The position numbers were made by a program, and so were the translations under genes. From Gnetum montanum (lineage: Eukaryota > Streptophyta > Gnetopsida > Gnetales > Gnetaceae), in the NCBI GenBank assembly GCA_015680685.1, contig MNCI01006151.1:1446494-1510493 (forward strand): a stretch of DNA of 64,000 nucleotides, in the 5' to 3' direction. This document shows positions 46,973 through 57,059 of this stretch, one piece after another; the first letter of the stretch is position 1, and every line of letters begins with the position of its first letter. The notes beneath the pieces are model-generated. The model saw only the letters and a program-made list of their open reading frames with translations. It made no database searches and was not told where the DNA came from.

Positions 46973-48349
46973 GAATTCTTTATAATAGTAAATTTCCAAA
47001 CTTCTTTGTAAACAATATTTTGCTGGTTATGATGAGTAAATCAATTTACTACTTATATTTATAATGTAATCATAAAAATCTTAGTAAAAGAAAAAAAGTA
47101 TAACTTAAGATAACAAAAGATTTAATAAAAGTTAACTTTTACTTTTTGTTTAAAAAGCTAACGTTGAAATTTTTTTATTTTATAATTTTTAGATTCACTA
47201 AAGTTAGTTATCTATAGTTTAACATGAAGCACTCTTCGAGATGATTCCAATGACACCAATTTCATCAAAATCTGACTTACAGTTTGGAAGATATGGCCAT
47301 TCTCGGTTTACACGTAGTTAAAAAATACAATATATATATATATTAAAAAAAATCAACTTGGAGGCCTTGGGTTCAAACCCAAGCCCCAATATTAAGTTAA
47401 TATATACAAATTAAATAAAATCTTATAATAATTTTAAAAATAATTGGCCTGTGGCTAGGCCTGTGGCCAATCATGGCTAGGCATAGTTAGGCTATGGCCA
47501 AGCTATGGCCAGCTGTGCAAGAGGGGGAGGGGGAGGGCTGTGGCCTAAGAAATTTAGCCCTAATAGCTAGAGCAATAAAAATCACGATTTTGCTATTTTT
47601 TTTCTCTTTTTTCCACTGCTATTTTCTGCCACCATTGCTGCCTACTTGCATCACCCATCACCACCTCCTGTGTCACCCATCAATGCCTCCTATGTCGCCT
47701 ACCACCACCTTCCCTACCATCCATCACTTTCTGTCATGCTGCTTATCACTACCTCTTTCCTGCCACCTATCACCACCTTCTGGCCACTCTACGGAGCTTA
47801 AATCAATCGTCCATCAATTGACAGAAAAATTAAAATTTTCTAACAATTGATGAAAATTTTGAAATACCCATCAATGGAAATTTAGATTTTTTTTTGGATA
47901 ATTAGTATTCATTTAAAAATAAATATGCACTCAATTATTTACAAAAATACAAATTTATGTTATGGCAATAACTTCAATAAAAATTTTTCATTAAGCGTGC
48001 ATGTCTTGAAGTAGAACTGAGATGGGTGACCTCTCAGGAAGTCTCCAAAAACATGAAAATTAAGAAAATTTAAAAGGGCTATAACTTTTGAATTCAAAGT
48101 CTATTTTTAACCAAACAAAAACCAATTCCAACAAATTTGAACCTTCCGGACTTAACGGAATGGTCAAATTTAGCTTTTAGATTATAGAAAATTAACTTTT
48201 AATATCTTAATTTACATCCAAAAATAATTAGGATTTAGTGAGAAATCCATAACAGTTTCAACTTCTTCGATAACTCACTAAACAATTTCAAATTCCATAA
48301 AAGAGCCATAGAGGCTAAGGATTCTTAAACATACCTGATTTCTTCAACC
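46973..48349 (+). other. Remaining leader of element F
   Basis: Noncoding. It contains an 18-base palindrome (47366-47383), short GGCCTGTGG/CTATGGCCA tandem words (about 47447-47512) and an imperfect CACCATCAC-rich low-complexity stretch (about 47630-47790). Whether parts belong to the promoter of the antisense gene cannot be told. Confidence 0.45.
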
Positions 48350-51300
48350 TATCGATGTCTAGAACCCAAAGAATAAATTGGAAAGAAATGGAAGCCTAAT
48401 TCAATGACCAAATGAATACCCTTGAAAAACAAATTAATGAGATGAGGGGTGTTCAAGAAGAACTTTGACACTTAAACCAAGGGTTTGGTATAGGGATGTA
48501 AAATATGTCTGAAGAAATTAAGAAATTGTCCCAAAATTTAGAGGATAAATGGTCTAAAGTACAAAAAAAGATGGATTCCTTTGCCAACTCCATCAAGAAA
48601 TTATCTAACCATCTTATTGAATCTTCCAATCCTACCCATGGCCTACCTAGAGCACAACATCAAGATCAACCTTCCATTAGGAATCCACAACAAACACAAC
48701 CTCCACCTGATGGATAGGATACTGAAATCCATCTTATAGACCATGGAACTGAAATCAAGAGTGAAGAATATGGGAACTGGCTTAATCCATCTAGAGAATC
48801 ATTGACACAAGTGCAAGCTAAGAAAGTAAAATTAGATCATTATGATGGAGCCCCTGGATCTAGTGCTAAGGCAGAGGATTGACTTGATACAATGAAAAAC
48901 TACTTTGATATGTTGAATTTTTCAAGCCATGAATGTCTAGAAGTTATCTCCCTGTATTTAAGAGGACTTGTAACAACATGGTGGAATGGGCTTAGATCTC
49001 AAGGTTTGATTATAAATTGGATTCATTTTTGTCGAGATTTTGAACAAAAATTTATTTCCAATTCTTTTCTTAAAGAGCATAAAATGAGATTTGATTTCTT
49101 TAGGTAGGGAAAATGATCTGTAGATGATTACTACAAAGAATTTTGTGATCCTTCTAGATATGTAAGTCACTAGGATGAGGGAGAATTAGCTTCAAAATTC
49201 ATTGGAGGATTACATGCTCAACTACGTCCACAAACATGAGTCTATAATCCCCAAACTATTGATGAAGCATATAGAATTGCTAAGGATTATGAGGAATTGA
49301 ATCAAATAAGAGTGACCCTTTGACAAGAAACTTCTCGACCATGCCCTTTTTCATAAGCAAAGGTAGAAGAGACACCAACAAAAAAAGGTCGACTAGAATC
49401 TAGATGTTTCTTTTGTGGTGAGGACCATCTTAAATGAGATTGCTCAAAATTTCAAGTAAAAATACAAAGGACACATCAAATTAGATCTTAGAAACCAAAC
49501 CTAAACATGAATAAAGGAAAATTTCTAGCTGCTACAACAACCATCAAGAAGATATCTACATCAACTAAATTAGGTTTGCGAAAATTTCAATTTGCCTTAC
49601 TACTTTTCGAAGGTTAAATAAAAGGGAAAAAAATTAAATTTTTGATTGATAGTGGTGTCAATGATAACTTTATTTTCCCAAATTTAATTAATTTATTGAA
49701 ATTAAGTCTCCCTTCCAAGAAAATTATTAAGATAGAACTCGCAAATGAAACAACTATGAGCAAACATACTAGGTATGGAAAAATAAATTTTACTTTGCAA
49801 AATATGTCCTTCATTGATGAAGTTTTTGAATTTGAACTAGGTGATGTTGATGCAATTTTAGGAATGTCTTTCCTATAAAAATTTGATGTTACTGCCCACT
49901 TTGGAACTCATATTTTAAAAGTTCCAACCACTGATAGAGTTAGGGTTCTAAGGGAGGTAGGAACAACAAAGAAAATTCATACAATAACTATTAAGAAATC
50001 TAAAAGACTAGTCAAAAAAGGTAGTACAATGTTGATGGTTAAAGTTATCCAACCTCAAAAGCTTTAAAGTGTTGAGATCCCAAATGAACTTAAAGAATAT
50101 AGAGATTCAGTATTTGGTGAAACTAGAGAATTACCTCAAAAAAGAACTATTGAACATGCCATTGATATTTTTCCCAGTACACAGCTTATCTCAAAAGCTC
50201 CTTATAGATTTTCTACTTTAAAATTAAGAAAATTAAAAGTACAATTAGACCAATTATTGGAAGAAGTGAAAATTAGACCCAACGTATCACCTTGGGGTGC
50301 ACTAGTTCTATTCGTCAAAAAGATAGATGGTACTCTAAGATTATGCAATGATTATAGAGCATTGAATAAAATGATGATTAAAAATACTTATCCTTTACCT
50401 AGAATTGATAATTTATTTAGTTAATTTACAGGTGCATGTTATTTCTCAAAGATTGATTTAAAATCAAGATATCACCAAATAAGGATTAAGGAGAAAGATA
50501 TTGAGAAAACTACTTTTAGAATGAGATATGGATTATACAAATTTGTTTTGATGTTGGTTGGATTAACTAATGCACCTGCAACATTTATGGCATTAATGAA
50601 TAATATTTTTTGTGAATATCTTGATCAATTTGTCATAGTATTTATGGATGATATACTTGTTTATTCTAAGTCAAGAGAACCACATATCAAACATTTGAAA
50701 AATACAATGAAAATTCTTAAAGAACATCAATTAAAAGCTAAATTGAGTAAATGTGAACTTTTTAAGGAAGAAGTCTCATACCTAGGACATATAATTTCCA
50801 ATAAAGAATTGCAAGTGGATCTAGCAAAAATTAGTGAGATCCAGGATTGGCCTAAATTAAAAGATGTTATAGTAGTTCGAAGCTTCTTAGGGTTAGCTAA
50901 TTTTTATCAATGTTTTATTAAAGATTATTCTACCTTGATAGGCCTATTAACTAACCTTTTGCAGGAGAAATGTGAGTTCAAATTTGATAAAAAATGTAGG
51001 GAATCTTTTCTTAGATTAAAGATGCTACTTAGAACAACACGTATTTTGAGAATTCTAGATAAAGATCTACTATTTTTAGTATCCACGAATGCCTATGGAA
51101 TAAGAATCGTTGTAGTTCTTTCACAGGAAGATAAAGTGGTATGTTATGAATCTCATAAATTACGAGGAGATGAGGTAAATTACTCAACTCATGATTTAGG
51201 ATTACTAGCAATTGTTCATGCTCTGAAAGTTTGGAGACATTATCTTTGCGAAAAGAATTTTGTACTAAAAATGGATCATAAAAGTTTAGAATATTTGCAA

Positions 51301-52870
51301 AGACAACCTATTTTGAATACTTGTCAAAGGTGATGGATAGAATTGTTAGTAGAATATGATTTTGAAATCAAATATATTCCTTGGAAAAAAAATGTGGTAG
51401 CTGATGCCCTTAGTTGAATGTGGAATTTAATGATAGATGTAGCAACAATCCCTATGGAAGAAGAAATTAAGAAACAAATGAAAGAAGACCCTTACTTTAA
51501 AAATATTTTAACCAACATTTCTAATAAGCCTCAATACCAACTCACTTCTAATGGTTTATTGATGAAAGGACAAAGAGTATGCATACCAGAAGGAAATTGG
51601 AGACTAAAATTGTTATGTGAAGCACATGAAGTACCATATGTAGGACACCCAGGTTATATTAAGACCTATATAATAATTCAAAAATCTTATTTTTGACCTC
51701 GGATGAAGAATGATGTGTCTACATACATTAAAAATTACCCAACATGTCAAAGAATAAAAGCTGAACAAAGGAAACCCAATGGATTATTACAACCCTTAGA
51801 AGCTCCAACCTAGAAATGGGAAGATATCACTATGGATTTCATTGTGGGATTGCCAGTAACTAAAAAAGGAAATGACTCAATTTTCGTAGTAGTTGATCAT
51901 CTATCAAAGATGGCACATTTTATAGCTTTGAAATCTAAAAACACAGTGGAAGAAATAGCCCAAAAATTTGTACAATAAGTATTTAGATTACATGATTGTC
52001 CAAAATCTATCACTTTGGGTAGAGATCCTAAATTCCTATCTGAATTCTAGAAAAATTTCTTCAGAGAGCTTGGAACTCAATTGAAATTTAGCATAGCTTA
52101 TCATCCTAAAACTGATGGACAAACTAAACAAGTGAATAGAATATTAGAAGATATCCTACGAAGTTATGTTGGGAGTAGACCAAAAACATGGGAGAATTAT
52201 TTGCATCTAGAAAAATTTTCCTACAATAACAATTATCAAGGTTCTATACATTGAACACCATTCGAAGTAGTATATGGGCATAATTGTCGTACACGATTAA
52301 CCTAGGTAGATTCAACCTTAAGAGTGGAATGGAAGAAAGAAGAAATGAAAATAATGGAAAAACTTATCACAAGGGTTAAAAAAAATTTGCAAGCTGCCCA
52401 AGATAAATATAAAGGATATGTAGATCAGCATTGACTTAAAAAAGAATTCCAAGTAGGGGATCAAGTATTATTGAGAGTAAAACCTACCAGAAGTTCTCTT
52501 AAATTGGAAAAATATATTAAATTAGCACCTAGATTTTGTGGACCTTTTGAAATCTTTGAAATAATTGGTGAAGTAGCATATTGACTAAATCTTTAAAATT
52601 CATCTAGTTTTTCATGTGAGCTTGTTAAAGAAATTTCATGAAAATGATGTACCATATGTATGGGATTGGAATACTTTGGCATTACCATCCAACGTTAGCT
52701 TTGAATTAAAACCCATTGCTATTAAAGACCAACGAACTAAGAAATTACAAAATAAAACTATTAGTGAAGTACTTGTTCAATGGTCAAATTATGATTAACA
52801 AACCTTGGAAAATAGGAAGTTTATTTTAAATACTTACCCTCAAATTTTTGATCATCTAGATATTGAATGA
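48350..52870 (+). pseudogene. gag-pol of element F
   Basis: One reading frame runs from gag to integrase, with one shift near 52590. Gag: coiled-coil start, core LYLRGLVTTWWNGL (about 48955), zinc knuckle CFFCGEDH....C (about 49407). Protease: FLIDSG (about 49640). RT: from about 50150, with FMDDILVYSK (about 50643). RNase H: about 51060-51420. Integrase: HEVPYVGHPG with one zinc Cys replaced by Tyr (NYPTCQ), core MDFIVGLP. The second catalytic Asp is lost (TLGRDPKF) and the Glu is Lys (DGQTKQVNR). A chromodomain-like end (ISEVLVQWSNYD) follows. Most stops replace Trp, Arg or Gln codons, as expected from C-to-T decay. It is inactive. Confidence 0.9.
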
Positions 52871-53040
52871 TAGGTTGAATTTATTATGGATGTAATAAAT
52901 TATGCTTATAAATTTTGATCTTTTATTTTGTATAGATGATAATGAGGAAAATAAGGGAATTGAAGTTGAGGAGCATAACTATGAAGCAGCCATTAAGCAG
53001 CTGGATATTAAGGAAGTGCTCAAGGACAAGTTAGATGCTT

Positions 53041-53048
53041 AAGGGGGG
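53041..53048 (+). promoter_or_regulatory. Polypurine tract of element F
   Basis: AAGGGGGG just upstream of the 3' LTR start. Confidence 0.8.
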
Positions 53049-53053
53049 TTGAT

Positions 53054-53377
53054 TATAATGTCTTGTCCCTTGTTAAGGGTGGAAACAACTGTAAATAGTA
53101 TAATTAACCTTTGAATGAAGAAGTACCTCATTATGAAGAGTTATGACTATTTATGTATCCCTTGGAAAAGGATTTGACCTATGCTATTTAAGGCTAGGGT
53201 TAGAGGTCATGCCGACATGGAGTTGTGGAGCCTAGAGAGGCAAGTAACAGGAGCTAGGTGAAGTGGGATAGCAAGGGGACTAGCCCACCCTTTTAGCCAA
53301 GTTATAGGCCTAACCATGGTGGTAGTGCCAGATTGCCTCTAAGGCTTAAGTGGCATAGGAAGACAACCCAAAAGGAC
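53054..53377 (+). repeat. 3' LTR of element F, truncated
   Basis: Starts TATAATGTCTTGTCC (TG changed to TA) and follows the 5' LTR to 'aacccaaaagg', where similarity ends. The last third of the LTR is missing. Confidence 0.85.
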
Positions 53378-53440
53378 GTCCTTATTTGAGGGGCATAGGG
53401 AAACCCAAAAGGACAACCAAATTTGAGGGGCAACATTATT
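53366..53440. repeat. Short tandem duplication at the F/D junction
   Basis: The phrase CCCAAAAGGAC ... TTTGAGGGGC is repeated with about 37-base spacing, and TTTGAGGGG occurs a third time near 53473. It lies exactly where LTR similarity ends, suggesting repair-associated duplication. Confidence 0.6.
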
Positions 53441-53539
53441 ATAGGACAAAATTCTAACTACGCATATCCCAAGATTTGAGGGGGGATACAATTGTAATCC
53501 ATAAACACATCTATAAGCTTTTCGTGATGCTTGCACCTT

Positions 53540-55010
53540 ATAGAACATAGAAAATAAGTGGCAAAAACTCAAGCTTTTCCCAAGGAGACTCATCAAGAAA
53601 GCTAAAAGTTGGTTCTAGTCTTTGGAGCTAGAATCCATGTATCGATGGAGTACCATGTTAGAGCTATTTAATGACAAATATCAGATGTACTCTAGAGTGT
53701 CTAATTTGAAAAGGAAAATTCAAGGCTAGAAACAAGGAGCACATGAACCCTTGGATGCTATTATGGGTTGATATTATTCACTCTTACATTGATGCCCTGA
53801 TCATGGTTATTCTTAGAGAGAAAAACTTCATGACATCATAGGTGGACTCAGAGTAGAAACAAGAAGAACCCTTGGGGTGTATGCCAAGGAAGATTTTCTA
53901 AACTAAGAGCTCATCAGATCCAAAGGCTAATTAATTAGGTAGCAAAAGAAGAAGGTGAGATATGAAAAAGGAAAAGTGCTAAAGATTATAATAGGGATCC
54001 TTCCATTAGAAAATGAGAGGTCTAATTTTGTGACAAGGAGGAATCACCACTTGATGAAGTAGTGAATAGAAAAACCTTGCCCATCCAAAAATTCATTTCT
54101 AATATTTCAACCAAGGTTGAAAAATTATGGGAATCTTTGGACAAAAAATTTCAAACCATTTTGAAGATTGCTAAAGAATCCAAAGAGCAAAATAGTGATC
54201 ATAATCGTAGGAGACAAAAAGAAGTTGAACATGCCTACCAAAGAGGTAAGGGCAAAGATGCTATAGTAGAGGAATTTGTAGAGTGAGACTTTAATAATGA
54301 AAATGAATGTGACATCTATTAATATGAACATCAAAAATAATGTTGCCCTATGGTGTCACACTTAACAGAGTTTAAAGTGTACGGATTGAATCCTCGCCTA
54401 GCACATAGGTAAGCTCCAAGATGATTGCATTATCCTCAAGGCAATCCATGGCAGATCCACTAATAACAACAAGCTTACTACCCAAGTGAAACTCCTCTAC
54501 AACTATACAAATAATACCAATGGTGGTATCAACCAAAATCATGGAAAATGTCACTGCCAAGGTAGTAGTACCCTTATAGGAAACCAAAGCTATACAGGTA
54601 CTATGTTTAGTAGCTTGTCTCTCCTAGAAGTTTCGCAAGTCATACATCAATCTAGCATCACTATTACCCTCCAGAGTACCACCAAACACATTCATCATCT
54701 ACTCAATGGGAAAATCCATATCCATATCCATATCATCTTTCACATCCCTCTACACATACACCTCCACCTTTAACCTAGTTACCTCCTGCTCCATCTATGC
54801 AAGGCAATATTCCTCCATAGCCACAACAATAAAATGCTATGAAGGTTGTACGCTCACAACTAGTGTTTCAACCAAGTGGTCTAGTTAATCAATCAAGGAA
54901 AAGAGCTTTTTTTCAACCTAGTAGTCCTCTTCAACCCACACAATCTTGTTTGGCTGATCATCGTGCATCTTCAGCACCCTCATCCTTTACATCAAATATC
55001 TTTGAGTGCT
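53540..55010 (+). pseudogene. Decayed gag of copy D
   Basis: Core at about 53540-53880: KAKSWF, ELFNDKYQMYSRVSNLKRK, and LGVYAKEDF, homologous to gag of A and B. It is followed by a Lys/Glu-rich part (54062-54286) and a His/Asn/Gln-rich part (about 54480-54790) matching the corresponding gag tail of B. Stops and frameshifts are frequent. Confidence 0.75.
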
Positions 55011-56895
55011 CTTTAAACTAAGTGCTACCTAGGATCCACATTGTAATGCTAAATCATGTTGTTTCTAATTAGATCAAGGATGGAAATATTCCTACAAAAA
55101 TATTTGACTCGAAAATTCCACTTGCTTATCTATAAACTTTTGTACATGAGCCATGAAAAACTCTTCTTGGCTCTAGTTCTAGAGTTAATCTCATCTCCCA
55201 TGACATGTACAAGGCTTGGAACCTACCACCTTTAAATAAGAGGAACATCCATCTAAAATTAGTAGATCAGTCAATTACTATCCCTCTGGGATTAGTAAAA
55301 GACATTGTGACCACAGTTTGTGGGTGGTCCTATTCTACTAATTTTCTAGTGATCAAGTGGAAAACTACAAAAGTGACTTTCCCATCATTATGGGAATGGC
55401 TTGGTTAGACATGGTTGATGCAAGAATGGGTATAAGGGACCTATCTTTAAAAACATCTAAGGAAAATGAACTAGAAAATATTGAGAAGAAGCATATTCCA
55501 TGCATTGTGTACAATGGTAATGGGTGCTATTACATGCAAAAGATTTGGTCAATCAAGAATACATACATTAAGGTAGGTAATTAATGTGCACAAGAAATTA
55601 ATATTCAAAGGTGTTTGTATGCAGTAGCACAAAATAGAAGGGCACCCAATGGTTGATAGCTAACTCAGATAACAACACACTATGCATGGAACCAACTAAG
55701 AGCCTAACATGTGCTTATGTTAAAGGCATGAACAAAATTGAACAAGTTCATTTCCAACTCTTGAATGAAGATGATGACACTAATTGGGAAGAGTTAAAAT
55801 CTCTAATCACTGCAAGTTGAAGTCCTTAGAGCTAAAAGTTTTACTAGCTGGAATGAAGTATGCATTTTTAAAGAATGGTAAACTAATCATAATTAATGCC
55901 AAAATTTCTTTTGAATAAAAAGAAAATTTTTTGGAGGTGGTGAATAAATAGTCAAAAACCTTTTCTTAGTAATATCTAGAGCTAATAGGAATCAATCTAA
56001 GGATATGTCCGCATCGCATCTACATCAACTTGGCCATGAACCCTAGAAGGTAGCTATAGAGGTGGCTGAATCCCAAATTGAAGAAAATTGGGCAACTCCT
56101 CAAGGTAGGGTTCATCTATCTAATTGCAGATAGTAAGTGGGTTAGTCCACTCATAAGTGTACTAAAGAAGGGTGGCAAATGGTAGGTTTGCATTGACTTT
56201 ATGCTGTTGAATATGGCAATGTTTAAAGATCACTTTCCTTTACCATTTGTAGATCAAGTGTTAGACACCATATCTAGGCATTGTTATTATAGCTTCTTGG
56301 ATGGTTATAGTGACTATAACCCAATCCAAATTGCACTTGAAGATCAGGCCAAGACAACATTCACGAGTCCTTGAGGGACTTTTGCATATTGTAAGATGCC
56401 ATTTGGTCTATGCAATGCTCCTAAAACATTTTAATGCTTTGTCCTTAGTATCTTTCAATAGCAGATTGGTAGTGATGTTGAAGTCTTTATGGATGAATTC
56501 TCCACCTATGGAGCTACATTCAAGTAAGCCTTGAATTGCCTTGAACAAGTACTAAAGAGATGTGTTGAGACAAATTTGCAACTCAACTAGCAAAAGAGCA
56601 ATCTCATGATTTAAGAAGGCATTGTGCTTGGGCACTAAATTTCATAGAAAGGGATTGAGGTAGACCCAAAAAACATAAGGGACATCCAAGGAATAACATG
56701 TCAACTAGAGACTATTAAAGATGTTTGGTCATTCCTTGGATACATTGGCTACTACCGGTGATTCATAGATAATTTCTCTAAGATTGCAAAGTCATTGGTA
56801 GAGCTTACAAACAAAGATGCACCTTTCATTTGGACCAAGGAATGAACATGAATTCTAATAATTAAAGGAGAAACTCATAGAAACACTAATCCTAC
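55011..56895 (+). pseudogene. Decayed protease and reverse transcriptase of copy D
   Basis: Protease-like region at about 55160-55420 (VNLISHDMYKAWNLPPL, VKDIV, then IIMGMAWLDM), with the active-site Asp region degraded to LGSSS. RT at about 56100-56895: LIADSKWVSPL, FKDHFPLPFVDQ, YYSFLDGYS, MPFGLCNAP, VFMDEFSTYGA (the MDDFS.YG box with Asp to Glu) and SFLGYIGYY. The last matching words are 'gagaaactcatagaaacac', after which the sequence changes to that of C. Confidence 0.85.
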
Positions 56896-57035
56896 TGTTG
56901 GTGACCATTTGGGACGCGACCGGCAATGAGTGTCCTCGAACAGGATTTAGGTGCTTGCTGGTCTCTGGCACATGAATAAACACACACATGACACAAAATT
57001 AATTTGACCAAGTCCCCAAGTTACAGAGAAGGAAA
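56896..57035. other. GC-rich junction segment between D and C
   Basis: About 140 bases containing TTGGTGACCATTTGGGACGC and CCTCGAACAGG, not found elsewhere in the window and richer in CpG than either neighbour. It is not the family LTR. It may be filler DNA or a remnant of another element. On the plus strand its start vaguely resembles a primer-binding region, but no LTR precedes it. Confidence 0.4.
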
Positions 57036-57059
57036 AATTACAAAAATGGAAATGTTTAG

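Larger units (their letters stand above)
44017..53377 (+). mobile_element. Ty3/gypsy element F (chromovirus-like) with antisense gene in its leader
   Basis: 5' LTR 44017-44530, initiator-Met primer site 44533-44544, a 3.8 kb leader holding a spliced antisense gene (44740-46972), gag-pol about 48350-52870, polypurine tract AAGGGGGG (53041-53048), and a 3' LTR cut short at about 53377. The primer type, gag-pol order and a C-terminal chromodomain-like piece point to the chromovirus branch, different from elements A-E. The 3' LTR is fused to copy D. Confidence 0.85.
53378..56895 (+). mobile_element. Gypsy copy D (Athila/Tat family): gag, protease, RT
   Basis: The plus-strand member of the family to which A, B, C and E1 belong. 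It lacks its 5' LTR, being joined to the broken LTR of F, and stops in the RT connection at 56895, where minus-strand copy C begins. Nothing of D is seen beyond C within the window. Confidence 0.8.

Noticed and set aside
47366-47383. CTTGGGTTCAAACCCAAG resembles a tRNA T-arm/B box
   Set aside because: It is a plain palindrome. No acceptor, D or anticodon arm fits around it and no SINE-like body or tail is present.
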